Source: DATGZX01 sp035296965 (lineage in GTDB: Bacteria; Planctomycetota; Planctomycetia; Gemmatales; Gemmataceae). Taken from it: DNA of 64,000 bases. The position numbers and the translations under genes are program-made. The DNA lies in NCBI GenBank assembly GCA_035296965.1, contig DATGZX010000298.1:177863-241862 (forward strand). Direction: 5' to 3'. Within the stretch, counting starts at the first letter, position 1; each line of letters opens with the position of its first letter. Below, piece by piece: positions 23,309 to 32,119 of this stretch. The notes under the pieces are model-generated. The model was not told the DNA's origin. It made no database searches and saw only the letters and a list, made by a program, of their open reading frames with translations.

Positions 23309-25561
23309 TCATCCCCTTTTGACAATTGCCAGTTTTGCCTTTTCGATAAGAAAAGTCCGTTCGCCAGCACCCGAAAACCGGACTTTGACCTTCCGGTGCG
23401 CGCCGTAGCCGCTAACTTCCGTCACCCGGCCGGTGCCGTAATTGTCATGGCGAACGGTCATGCCCTCTGAGAAATTCTGCGTTGCGATAGCAGACTCCGG
23501 CTGGGCGATGCTTTGCGCTGCCCCCTTGCCTCGCGGCGCGATGCCTGCCTCGATCCATCCATGTTCCGCTGCCGAGCTGCCGGTACGCCACGCGTCGATG
23601 GCCGAGGAACTTCCACCGGCGCTGAGTGCGAGATCGATGCTTTCGGTCCCTTCCGCGGGAAGCTCATCCAGGAACATACTTGGCACGGTATAAAGAGTCT
23701 GGCCGCGGAACTCGCGCAGGCGTGCGTGCGTCAGGTAAAGCTCCTCCTTGGCCCGCGTCATGCCAACGAAGGCTAGCCGCCGTTCTTCTTCCACGTCTTC
23801 GTCATTGCTCATGCTCCGTTCATGAGGGAGCAGGCCCTGTTCGACCGCCAACATATAGACGACCGGGAATTCCAGGCCCTTGGCGGAGTGCAGTGTCATG
23901 ATCGAGACGCAATCTTGCTGCTCGTCCCAGCCGTCGACATCGCTGGCAAGAGTGATGTTTTCCAGGAAGTCGCTGAGAGTCCGACTGCTGTCTTCCACCG
24001 CAAATTGCTTGGCAGCGGTAATGAGTTCTTCAATATTGGCGAGGCGTTCTTGATCGTCCGGATCGGTGCTGCTAGCCAGCACTTGCCGGTAGCCGCTCCG
24101 GTCGATTACCTGCCGGATGACCGCATCAGGCGGGCCTTCGTGGAGAGTGCTCAATTCTTGCATGAGTCGGCGGAAATACTTGAGGCTGGCAGCGGCTTTT
24201 CCCTTGATTGCGACGATATGTTCGACTGCTCCGCTTGCTTCTAGCAAACTGATGCCGCGCGGCTCCGCGTAGGCACGCAGGTGTTCCAAGGAAACTTTGC
24301 CGACGCCGCGCGCGGGTTCGTTGACCGCGCGCAAAAACGATAGATCGTCGCGCGGATTGAGAATTAGCCGCAAGTAGGCCAACACGTCGCGGTTTTCCTT
24401 GCGCTCGAAGAAGGCGAGGCCCTTGACCATCTGGAATGGGACTCGATGCTTGACCAGCGCCGATTCCAACGCCCGGGACAGAGCGTTGATGCGCAGAAAG
24501 ACCGCAAAATCGCGGTAGCGGCGGCCCTGGCTCTCGACCGCTTTGCGAATTCGAATGGCCACGCCCTCGGCTTCGTCCAGGCCGCTATCGAAAGTGAGGG
24601 AGGTGACCGGCTGACCTTGAGGATTGTCGGTGAGCAGCGCTTTTGGCTTACGCTGCCGATTGTGAGTGATCAAATGGCTGGCGGCGGCAAGGATAGACTT
24701 GGTGCTGCGGTAATTGCGGTCCAGCGTGATCACGCGCGCAGTCGGAAAATCACGCTCGAAATCAAGGATATTGCGGATATCTGAGCCACGCCATTTGTAA
24801 ATGCTCTGGTCGGGGTCGCCCACGACGCACAGATTGGGGTTGTCCACGGACAGCCCGCGTGCGATCGCGTATTGGGCCATGTTCGTGTCTTGGTACTCAT
24901 CGATGAGAACAAAGCGAAAGCGCGCGTCAAGCTCCGCGCGCAGCTCGGCGTCGTTCTTCAGGGCCAGGGCCGGCCAGAGAAGGAGATCGTCGAAATCCAG
25001 GGCGTTGGCATCGCGCAGTTTTTTCTCATAAACTGGATAAACACGTGCGACCGTCTGGCTGAAGAAGTCGCTCGCTCGCTCGGCATAGCGTTCCGGGCCG
25101 AGGAGCTGATTCTTGGCTTTGCTGATGGTCGCTTGAATCCGTTCGGGTGTAAAACGGATGTTGTCGATATTGGCCACTTCCAGGGATGCCTTTACCAGTC
25201 GGTTGCGATCTTGCTGATCGTAGATCGTGAAGTTGCGCTCCAGGCCGAAGCGCTCGGCATATTGGCGGACCAATCGGGCGCCCAGGCTATGAAAGGTGCT
25301 GACCCAAACCCTGCTGTTGGGGACCAACGCCTCGACTCGTTGCCGCATTTCATTGGCGGCTTTATTCGTGAAAGTGATCGCGAGAATATTGTAGGGGCGG
25401 ACCCCTTGTTGAAGCAGGTAAGCCACGCGGCGCGTAATGACGCGCGTCTTGCCGCTGCCGGCGCCGGCAAGGATAAGCAGCGGCCCTTCGAAGTGGGTCG
25501 CAGCCTCGCGTTGCGCGGGCGTCAGATCGGCGAACAGGTCGTGCTCAGCTGTTGGAGGCAT
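23309..25561 (-). CDS. UvrD/PcrA-type superfamily 1 DNA helicase
   Basis: 750 residues. It is a 3'-5' ATP-dependent DNA helicase used in repair and replication restart. I start at ATG 25561 because GGAAGGAGACC is eight to nine bases upstream and the protein then opens with LTPAQREAATHFEGPLLILAGAGSGKT, the Q motif and Walker A. Further helicase motifs are LAITFTNKAANEMRQR (Ia), LIDEYQDTN (Walker B), VVGDPDQSIYKWRGSD (III), LDRNYRST (IV), VSIMTLHSAKGLEF (V) and RRLAFVGMTRAKE (VI). The C-terminal ~60 residues form the small Tudor-like tail (GMTVRHDNYGTGRVTEV) seen in PcrA. It could equally be named pcrA or uvrD. Confidence 0.95.
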   Translation of the reverse strand: MPPTAEHDLFADLTPAQREAATHFEGPLLILAGAGSGKTRVITRRVAYLLQQGVRPYNILAITFTNKAANEMRQRVEALVPNSRVWVSTFHSLGARLVRQYAERFGLERNFTIYDQQDRNRLVKASLEVANIDNIRFTPERIQATISKAKNQLLGPERYAERASDFFSQTVARVYPVYEKKLRDANALDFDDLLLWPALALKNDAELRAELDARFRFVLIDEYQDTNMAQYAIARGLSVDNPNLCVVGDPDQSIYKWRGSDIRNILDFERDFPTARVITLDRNYRSTKSILAAASHLITHNRQRKPKALLTDNPQGQPVTSLTFDSGLDEAEGVAIRIRKAVESQGRRYRDFAVFLRINALSRALESALVKHRVPFQMVKGLAFFERKENRDVLAYLRLILNPRDDLSFLRAVNEPARGVGKVSLEHLRAYAEPRGISLLEASGAVEHIVAIKGKAAASLKYFRRLMQELSTLHEGPPDAVIRQVIDRSGYRQVLASSTDPDDQERLANIEELITAAKQFAVEDSSRTLSDFLENITLASDVDGWDEQQDCVSIMTLHSAKGLEFPVVYMLAVEQGLLPHERSMSNDEDVEEERRLAFVGMTRAKEELYLTHARLREFRGQTLYTVPSMFLDELPAEGTESIDLALSAGGSSSAIDAWRTGSSAAEHGWIEAGIAPRGKGAAQSIAQPESAIATQNFSEGMTVRHDNYGTGRVTEVSGYGAHRKVKVRFSGAGERTFLIEKAKLAIVKRG

Positions 25562-25695
25562 GCAAATGGTCTCCTTCCACGGGTGGCAGCGCTTCCAGGC
25601 AAGGTTCTTGAATGCCACCTATCTTCGGATTCTACAGGGAACGCCAAACTTTGCTAAGATCGGCAGCGTCCCCGCATGAATGAGGCAACCTTCTT

Positions 25696-26109
25696 ATGCA
25701 GATCGTAGGAATCGGCACCGACATCGTGGAGTGCTTGCGCATTGGGCGGATGATCGAGCAGCACGGAGAGTTGTTCCTGAGGCGGGTTTACACCGACCGC
25801 GAAATTCGCTATTGCCAGGAACGGAAGCGTGCGACGGAGCATTTCGCCGGCCGCTGGGCAGCCAAGGAAGCCATTCTCAAGTGCCTGGGATCCGGCTGGC
25901 GCCGCGGCATTTGCTGGACTGACATGGAAATACGCAACGAGCACGGAGGCAAACCGCGCGTGCTCATGTGTGGGGCCGCCAAGGACCTTGCCCAGAATCT
26001 GCGAATTTCCGATATTCTGATCTCGATCTCACACTGCCGCGCCTATGCCACCGCGTATGCGTTGGCGATAGGCTTCGGCGCCCCGCCGGCTAGTGAGCAG
26101 GACAGTTGA
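25696..26109 (+). CDS. acpS: Holo-[acyl-carrier-protein] synthase
   Basis: 137 residues. It transfers 4'-phosphopantetheine from coenzyme A to apo-ACP, activating fatty-acid synthesis. The AcpS signature is complete: VGIGTDIVE at residues 4-12 (Mg-binding Asp) and FAGRWAAKEAILKCLGSGW (conserved WAAKEA with the second acidic ligand), then ISISHCRAYATAYAL near the C-terminus. The length is slightly above the typical ~125. It diverges from the helicase gene and converges with a small unknown gene, so it is probably monocistronic. Confidence 0.94.
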   Translation: MQIVGIGTDIVECLRIGRMIEQHGELFLRRVYTDREIRYCQERKRATEHFAGRWAAKEAILKCLGSGWRRGICWTDMEIRNEHGGKPRVLMCGAAKDLAQNLRISDILISISHCRAYATAYALAIGFGAPPASEQDS

Positions 26110-26142
26110 ATCTCCCCTGCCTTGCGTCTTGGCCCCGTGCGC

Positions 26143-26343
26143 TCACTTGGCAATTTCCGCGATGATTTCACGAGCAACCTTGTAGGCGGAACGAATGGTC
26201 GTTGCGCGCGCCTCCATTTGGCCGTCCGTTAGATGCTGCCCGGGCGCTGCCTCAGGCAGCCCCGCGACCGCGAGCGTGACTGGTAATAGGCGGAGAAACT
26301 CTTGCACTTTTTGTTGCTGTCGCTCGATACCTTCAGACCCCAT
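26143..26343 (-). CDS. 66-residue protein of unknown function
   Basis: I take the ATG at 26343, which is preceded by GAGGGAGATCAGAAC, as the start; the frame runs 20 codons further upstream but with an implausible Cys/His-containing extension. The product (QQQKVQEFLRLLPVTLAVAGLPEAAP, then two helices MEARATTIRSAYKVAREIIAEIAK) looks like a small all-helical cytoplasmic protein. I do not recognise the family. It lies between acpS (convergent) and hisB, with about 180 bp to the latter. Confidence 0.6.
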   Translation of the reverse strand: MGSEGIERQQQKVQEFLRLLPVTLAVAGLPEAAPGQHLTDGQMEARATTIRSAYKVAREIIAEIAK

Positions 26344-26520
26344 GTTCTGATCTCCCTCGCATAGCGCACACTGCGGATTGTGAATCATTACCACACTCCC
26401 CAAGGGTAACGCAGGGGCGGCGTGACGTAAAGCGACCGGCGGTCGACGTCATTCACAGCCGGACCACGAAAAGAGTTCGCTGCGCCTGTCGCCTATCTTG
26501 GGTTCAAGTGATGGAACGAG

Positions 26521-27108
26521 TTAGAGTACACCCTTTGTCGAGGGCACTCCGACCACGCGCGGGTCGATCTCCACCGCTTGTCGCAAAGCCCGGGCGGTTG
26601 CCTTGAAAATGCCTTCCACAATGTGGTGTGTATTGCGGCCATAATGACACAGGATGTGCAGATTCATCGCCCCGTGCGCTGCCACGGCTTTCCAGAATTC
26701 CTCGGCCAGGGGGGCGTTGAACGTGCCGAGCATTTCAGTGGGGACCGCCGCCTGCCAAACACAGTATGGCCGGCCGCTTAGATCGATTGCTGCCGTTACC
26801 AGGACCTCGTCCATTGGCAGCGTGACGTATCCGTAGCGGCGGATGCCTGCCTTGTTACCGAGCGCTTGAATGAGCGCCTGGCCGAAGCAAATCCCGACAT
26901 CCTCAACGGTATGATGGGGATCGACCTGAAGGTCGCCTTGCGCTTTCACCGAAAGGTCGATGAGACTGTGCTTGCTCAGCAGGGTGAGCATGTGATCGAA
27001 GAAGCCGACGCTGGTCTGGATCTCCGAGTGGCCTGTGCCATCCAATTCAAGAGTGAGCGCGATGCGAGTTTCGCTTGTGTCGCGCTGGATGCTTGCTGTG
27101 CGTGACAT
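26521..27108 (-). CDS. hisB: Imidazoleglycerol-phosphate dehydratase
   Basis: 195 residues starting at ATG 27108. It dehydrates imidazole glycerol phosphate in histidine biosynthesis. The metal-binding motifs are intact: GFFDHMLTLLSKHS, PHHTVEDVGI and HYGRNTHHIVEGIFK. This is the monofunctional form without a HisB-N phosphatase domain. The frame stays open upstream into the palindromic element (27124-27236), but that extension translates repeat sequence and is not part of the enzyme. hisB is the last gene of hisD-hisC-hisB and is separated from hisC by that element, 127 bp in all. Confidence 0.96.
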   Translation of the reverse strand: MSRTASIQRDTSETRIALTLELDGTGHSEIQTSVGFFDHMLTLLSKHSLIDLSVKAQGDLQVDPHHTVEDVGICFGQALIQALGNKAGIRRYGYVTLPMDEVLVTAAIDLSGRPYCVWQAAVPTEMLGTFNAPLAEEFWKAVAAHGAMNLHILCHYGRNTHHIVEGIFKATARALRQAVEIDPRVVGVPSTKGVL

Positions 27109-27123
27109 GATGCCCCCGGCTAC

Positions 27124-27236
27124 AGAGCCTGCTGAAAAAGGGGTCTGACCCCCTACGAAGCTTCGCCGATTTCCCGCTTTCTTGAGAATCCATCGCCCTT
27201 CGTGGAAGGGGTCAGACCCCTTTTTCAGCAGGCTCT
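27124..27236. repeat. Palindromic element between hisC and hisB (family 1, copy A)
   Basis: A perfect 29-bp inverted repeat: 27124-27152 against 27208-27236, with a 55-bp spacer. Each arm contains AAAAAGGGGTC followed by TGACCCC, itself a small hairpin flanked by an A/T tract, so it can act as a terminator in either direction. The outer end AGAGCC reads out as TAAGAGCC on the minus strand, contributing one base of the hisC TAA stop. A second copy with nearly identical arms and an unrelated spacer is at 52767-52880. Such palindromes resemble REP/BIME or MITE sequences mobilised in trans. Confidence 0.92.
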
Positions 27237-28279
27237 TACAGAATCCGGGCAAGCTCTTCCAGGAGGCGGTCGATTTCCTCTTCCGTGCCGACCGAAATCC
27301 GGAGCCCGTCCCCGTATCCTTGGCAAAGCATATACCGGACCAGGATCAGGCGCCGCTTCAGCTCCTCGTAAATTGGTTTGACGGCCCGATCGGAGCGTTG
27401 GCACCAGACAAAATTGGCCTGACTCGGACAAACCGCAAATCCCAACTCGGCCAGCGCTCGCGCTAGACGATCTCGCCCGGCAAGGATTTTCGCCCGAGTT
27501 GCGTGCAGGTAGTCCTGGTCTTCGAGGGCGGCAGTCGCCGCTGCCAAGGCGAGGACGTCGCAATTATAAGAATCCTTGACCTTGACCAGCTCGCGGACCA
27601 GGGACGGCTCGCCAACCGCGTAGCCAAAGCGGATGCCAGCAAGTGCGTACGATTTGCTCAACGACCGCGTAACCAGCACATTTCCTAACCTGATCAGGGA
27701 CAAGCCGTTCTCTTCGGCAAAATCGACATAAGCCTCATCCAAGACCAGTGGACCATCGAGTTCACGAGCCAGCCTCTCCAGGGTTGCGGCAGGAACAACC
27801 GTACCAGATGGCGAGTTCGGATTGGCGAGAAACGTCAGGTGAGCGCCGCGGACAGGCCAAGGGTCCGGCAGTTGCCAATCGCTTCCGAAAGGGACCGAGC
27901 AAGTTCGCGCTCCCTGGATCTCGGCGAGCGTGTGATAAAGCACGTAGCCGGGAGTCGGGTAGGAAACCAGTCCACCTTCGGGCACGAAGGCACGGGTGGC
28001 GATAGTCAACAAGTCGTCGGAACCGTTGCCAATCAGTATCCCTTCCGGATCGACATTCAGAAGTCGACATGCGGTTTGACGAAAGCCAGTTCCCAAAGGG
28101 TCGGGGTATTTCCGCAGCCGGTCGCCCGTCAGACATTGGCGAATTGCTTCGACGACGCGAGGTGAAGGCGGATAGGGATTTTCGTTGGTATTTAGCTTGG
28201 TGTAAGCCCCATTGCGAGGCTGCTCGCCCGGAGTATAGCCGGCCATCGCGGAGATGTTGAAGCGCAGAAACTGGGACAT
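27236..28279 (-). CDS. hisC: Histidinol-phosphate aminotransferase
   Basis: 347 residues from ATG 28279, two bases after the hisD stop, indicating co-translation. It converts imidazole acetol phosphate and glutamate to histidinol phosphate using PLP. Family marks are LNTNENPYPPSP near residue 30, GNGSDDLLTI, PTPGYVLY, NPNSPSGT, LVLDEAYVDFAE and the PLP lysine in TRSLSKSYALAGIRFGY. The C-terminus (LRISVGTEEEIDRLLEEL) is complete. Its TAA stop touches the palindromic element that separates it from hisB. Confidence 0.96.
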   Translation of the reverse strand: MSQFLRFNISAMAGYTPGEQPRNGAYTKLNTNENPYPPSPRVVEAIRQCLTGDRLRKYPDPLGTGFRQTACRLLNVDPEGILIGNGSDDLLTIATRAFVPEGGLVSYPTPGYVLYHTLAEIQGARTCSVPFGSDWQLPDPWPVRGAHLTFLANPNSPSGTVVPAATLERLARELDGPLVLDEAYVDFAEENGLSLIRLGNVLVTRSLSKSYALAGIRFGYAVGEPSLVRELVKVKDSYNCDVLALAAATAALEDQDYLHATRAKILAGRDRLARALAELGFAVCPSQANFVWCQRSDRAVKPIYEELKRRLILVRYMLCQGYGDGLRISVGTEEEIDRLLEELARIL

Positions 28280-28281
28280 GG

Positions 28282-29685
28282 TCAATAGCGCCTGGATCGC
28301 TCTGATACTTCCACTGGGGATCGCTCCGATTCGTGCAGACGAATGTCGACGCTGGCCGAGTGTGCCGTGAGACCTTCCTTCTCCGCAAGCGTCCGGATGT
28401 CGTTGGCAACGCGCTGCAGTCCGGTTCGAGTGAAGCTAATCACGCTGGAACGGCGCAAAAAGTCGTTAGCCGTCAGGCCGCTGGCAAACCGGGCGGTGCC
28501 TCCTGTCGGCAGCACGTGCGAAGGCCCGGCTACATAGTCGCCCAGGGCCACGGGGCTGTGATGACCAAGGAAAACTGCCCCGGCGTTGTCAATGCTTTCC
28601 AGCAGCGCCTCCGGATTGCGTGTCGCAATATGGAGGTGTTCCGGAGCAATTTGGTTCACGCACGCCACCGCTTCCTCGGAATTCCGCGCCAGTACGAAAG
28701 CCCCAAAATTCTCTAAACTTTCGCGGGCCAGATCGCCACGGGGCAGATTCTGCAGTTGAACCTCCAGGGCCTCGAGCACCTCTTCCAAGAGTTCCTCATG
28801 CCACGTGACCAGTATGCTCGCGCCGGGCGCGTGCTCTGCCTGGGAGATGAGATCGGCAGCGATGTATGCGGGCGGGGCTGAATCATCGGCGAGAACCACC
28901 ACCTCCGTCGGCCCCGCAAGCATGTCGATGGCAACCTGACCGAAGACCAGGCGCTTGGCCAGCGTGACGAAGAGGTTGCCGGGGCCAATAATCATGTCCA
29001 CCGCTGGTATGCCCTGGACTCCATAAGCCAGTGCGGCGACAGCCTGGGCGCCGCCAACTCGGTAGACCTCGCTGACTCCAAGTTCTCGGCAGGTGGCGAG
29101 CAAATCCCGGTTGTAGCCGCCGTACGGCGTAGGGGGCATCACGACCGCCAGCTCCTTCACGCCGGCTGCCTGCGCTGGACAAACAGTCATGAGGAGCGTG
29201 GAAGGATAGGCCGCCGTGCCGCCCGGCACGCATATGCCGACACGCCGCACCGGCCGATAGCGCAGTCGGAGTTCATGACTACCGGCCACACTCAGGATAG
29301 CGTCTCGATGGAGAAGACCGAGTTGAAAAGAAAGAATGTTCTGGCGAACGCGGCGAACAGTTTCCAGGAAAGCGCGGTCCGCGGCCGCATGGGCCTCGGC
29401 CAGTTCTGTTGGGCTGACGCGGATGGTCTCTGCAGTAAGACGCACATGGTCCAGTTGTTCGGTGTAGTGAAGAACAGCGGCCAAACCGCGTTTGCGGACG
29501 TCGCCGCAAATGCATTCGACTACACGCGCGGGCGGCAATGCTTCACCAAAAACCTTCTCCGTCAGTTCACGACCGCGCGGCGTGACGAGTTCCCCTTGCG
29601 GGCTGAGCTTCGCGCGCAGGGAAGCAAGCTGCCCCACAGAGTCGGTGCGGCGACAGTCGATCCGGCGCAGGTTCAAGGCGGTCAT
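28282..29685 (-). CDS. hisD: Histidinol dehydrogenase
   Basis: 467 residues from ATG 29685 with GAGGACAACC upstream; the frame stays open nearly 100 codons further but that stretch is arginine-rich non-family sequence. It carries out the last two steps of histidine biosynthesis, oxidising histidinol to histidine with two NAD+. Recognised blocks are VGICVPGGTAAYPSTLLM, VYRVGGAQAVAALAYG, DMIIGPGNLFVTLAKRLVFG, IDMLAGPTEVVVLADD, DLISQAEHAPGA, and the zinc/catalytic region APEHLHIAT and GAVFLGHHSPVALGDYVAGPSH. First gene of hisD-hisC-hisB. Confidence 0.96.
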   Translation of the reverse strand: MTALNLRRIDCRRTDSVGQLASLRAKLSPQGELVTPRGRELTEKVFGEALPPARVVECICGDVRKRGLAAVLHYTEQLDHVRLTAETIRVSPTELAEAHAAADRAFLETVRRVRQNILSFQLGLLHRDAILSVAGSHELRLRYRPVRRVGICVPGGTAAYPSTLLMTVCPAQAAGVKELAVVMPPTPYGGYNRDLLATCRELGVSEVYRVGGAQAVAALAYGVQGIPAVDMIIGPGNLFVTLAKRLVFGQVAIDMLAGPTEVVVLADDSAPPAYIAADLISQAEHAPGASILVTWHEELLEEVLEALEVQLQNLPRGDLARESLENFGAFVLARNSEEAVACVNQIAPEHLHIATRNPEALLESIDNAGAVFLGHHSPVALGDYVAGPSHVLPTGGTARFASGLTANDFLRRSSVISFTRTGLQRVANDIRTLAEKEGLTAHSASVDIRLHESERSPVEVSERSRRY

Positions 29686-30009
29686 CGGTTGTCCTCGAGG
29701 TCCATCTCCAGGCGAGCCCAGGCGCGAGCGCCTCGGCGCGCAGCAATCTCCGAGTCGGCCGGGCCTTCGCCCGCAACCCCGCGGGTTGAGAACAGCTTTC
29801 GAGACGAATTCTTCAAGCATACCCCTTCTGAATGGTTCCCAGTGTCTCCAAACTGGACTACCTAGCGCGGTCCGAACGCGCCGGGTGGAGAGCATGGCCT
29901 TGGCCGCTCGCTGCCAGTGCGAATCGAGAGCCAACCTCAGCCACGGTTGAACTATACGAGTCCCCACCCGCGATTGCAAGGAAATGGTCCGCAGCCAGCG
30001 CTGCAGGAA
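29686..30009. other. Gene-free stretch upstream of hisD
   Basis: 324 bp. The hisD frame happens to stay open through it, but no conserved sequence or ribosome-binding site was seen. It should hold the his operon promoter; I could not pick a convincing -35/-10 pair. Confidence 0.5.
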
Positions 30010-31914
30010 TCATGGCTTGATATCGATTGCAAAAAAGGCATCCGCGCCGACGTCGCCGGCCGCATCGCTGACCTGCAAGGGGAAGACATGACGACCTTTC
30101 GCTGCGCGGTTTTGCACCTGCAAGGTGACCGCATGATGAACAGATCCTCCCGGAGGCACTTCGAGATTCAATCTTTGATCGGGAATGAGTCCCTGGCCTT
30201 CCAAGGTCGCGCAAAGCTTTTCGGTTCGGGTGCCGTCATTCGTGGCAACGATCGTCGCTTGCAGGACTTCACCTGGTTGGGCCGTTTGCAACAGAGGCTC
30301 GACGTGGATGCGATTAGGATCCCAATCGCGGCGATGGTTGCCGCTGGGACAAATCGCATCGGCTGCACGAGCGCTGATCCGGCCCCACTCGACGCGACGG
30401 CGGAAATCTTCGGCATTGAACACGAAGGGGCCCCCATGTTCAGCAAGCACCCATTCCGGCGCGGCGTCCAGTACCTGCTGCGCGCTGGCGGCGTAGGGCA
30501 ATGGGTAACTGCGATTGAGCCCCATCCAGCCGCCCGTGCCGCTGAATTGATCCTGGTGAAAAAAATTGTCTGCCGTGAAAAAGCATCTTTTGCCGTCAAT
30601 GATCGTTTCCACGCCCATCGTGAACTCGGTTTGCCCAGGCAGATGATGAAACTGAAAGCGGTATTCATGCCAGGTCACGACCTCCCCGTGTTTGAAGCGT
30701 CGATCAATTTTGGCAGGCCTGGCATCGAGAAACGGGGCCCGTAGGAGGGATGGGTCGGCGATCGGAATGGCGACATGGTCCAAAGTCCATACCTGAAACT
30801 GATCTCGCGCCGGCAACTCAAAAATGCCGTCGTAATGATCGAAATGCGCGTGACTGAACATGACGACTTCGAGGTTGCCCGGGTTCCCGTCGCGCATCAG
30901 GCGTGCGATCTGATCGGCGCTGCGCTTTCCCCAGGGATCGAAGACCAGGAATCCACGGTCTTTCGAGGTAAGGACGTAGGTATTGCCCGTCAGGAACAGG
31001 TGCTCGGAGACCTGCGTCCAGGGCTTCTCGCCGCTGCTAGCCACCTGCTCTTTGGCCAAGAAACGATAGGAGGGAGCATTGCCCAGGCGCTGCTTCGTGA
31101 AGCGTTCGAAGCTCTTGAGGAACGCAAGCTCCTTGACCGCGTCCGCTGTGCTGCGAAGTGCCTCGCCGGCGTTCGTTTTTATCACCGGTCCATGGGCGGG
31201 CAACAGGACGGCAGGATTGAGAGCAGCCAACTTCGCCAGAGATTGCGAGGCCGGGGTCAATCCAGCGTCGGTCCAGTGGTCCCAGTCCGTCGTGTAAGGA
31301 GTCCAGAGCTTTCTGGGCGAAGCAAATGCATCGCCGCAGAAGAGCAGCATTGCTTCGTCGCCGCGCTGGGCGGAAAAGGCAAGGTGATCGCGGGAATGGC
31401 CCGGAGTCGCAATCACGCGAATCTTCCATTTGCGCCAGTTGAGCGTTTGGCCATCTTCGAGGGTGCAATCGATGCCGCGCAGGCCTTCGGGCAGCACGAG
31501 GTAGGCAGTGCGTGAGTTCCGCAGGGGAATCGATTCTCGCCAATACGTATTGACCTTCTCAGGGCTCAGCCATTCCGCGGCCTGTTTCGCTGCCCTTACT
31601 GGTACCTTTTTGACAAGCAACGCGCCTATGGCTGCACAGATGTCGCGGTGATGGTGTGTCAGCAGAACTCCCTCGATGGTGCTCACGCCACGAAGCTTGA
31701 GTCCCTCCGCGTTATTGGGGCAATCCACCAGCAGGGCGGCATCGCCATCAACGAGGGCATAACCGGCAGGGGATTGACCAAAGCGCAGGACGCCTGGTAG
31801 GACCTCCGTCCATTGCTCGGGGGTTCCGGCCTCGCGCGGATTGGCCGCGCCGAACCAGGCGGCCAGGAGTGTGGCCGACATGCACAGCAGGGCATGGAAA
31901 GGTCGACGGTTCAT
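30010..31914 (-). CDS. Secreted protein with two tandem metallo-beta-lactamase domains
   Basis: 634 residues from ATG 31914, with a signal peptide (ALLCMSATLLAAWFGAA). The first MBL-fold domain (about 35-260) has LLTHHHRDICAA, TPGHSRDHLAF, FCGDAF and LPAHGP; the last histidine of HxHxDH is replaced by isoleucine. The second (about 310-520) has the full motif FSHAHFDHYDG and later FTADNFF and LAEHGGP, but the PGHT histidine is Gln. The C-terminal ~110 residues look like an Ig-type domain (QPGEVLQATIVATNDGT). The product is therefore a probable periplasmic hydrolase with one good and one altered metal site. Substrate unknown; it stands alone upstream of the his genes. Confidence 0.78.
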   Translation of the reverse strand: MNRRPFHALLCMSATLLAAWFGAANPREAGTPEQWTEVLPGVLRFGQSPAGYALVDGDAALLVDCPNNAEGLKLRGVSTIEGVLLTHHHRDICAAIGALLVKKVPVRAAKQAAEWLSPEKVNTYWRESIPLRNSRTAYLVLPEGLRGIDCTLEDGQTLNWRKWKIRVIATPGHSRDHLAFSAQRGDEAMLLFCGDAFASPRKLWTPYTTDWDHWTDAGLTPASQSLAKLAALNPAVLLPAHGPVIKTNAGEALRSTADAVKELAFLKSFERFTKQRLGNAPSYRFLAKEQVASSGEKPWTQVSEHLFLTGNTYVLTSKDRGFLVFDPWGKRSADQIARLMRDGNPGNLEVVMFSHAHFDHYDGIFELPARDQFQVWTLDHVAIPIADPSLLRAPFLDARPAKIDRRFKHGEVVTWHEYRFQFHHLPGQTEFTMGVETIIDGKRCFFTADNFFHQDQFSGTGGWMGLNRSYPLPYAASAQQVLDAAPEWVLAEHGGPFVFNAEDFRRRVEWGRISARAADAICPSGNHRRDWDPNRIHVEPLLQTAQPGEVLQATIVATNDGTRTEKLCATLEGQGLIPDQRLNLEVPPGGSVHHAVTLQVQNRAAKGRHVFPLQVSDAAGDVGADAFFAIDIKP

Positions 31915-32119
31915 CGCATACTCCAACTCGGTATGGCAGGCGCCTCAGAATCCGCTCGGAGAATGATCGCCAACTTAGCAAGTCTATCAGGCGGTACAAT
32001 GAAGGGCATGCGGCTTAGGCTGAGATCCCCTTCTCACAGCGCATCCTTTTTGCTACTTTTACCTTTTGACAAAAGACCAAGCACTGGTGCATGGTCTTCA
32101 TCTGTAGACGGAGGTTTCC

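Noticed and set aside
32066..32100. Promoter for efp based on a perfect TTGACA at 32066-32071
   Set aside because: No acceptable -10 at 16-18 bp; the sequence there instead forms an AAGACCA/TGGTCTT inverted repeat.
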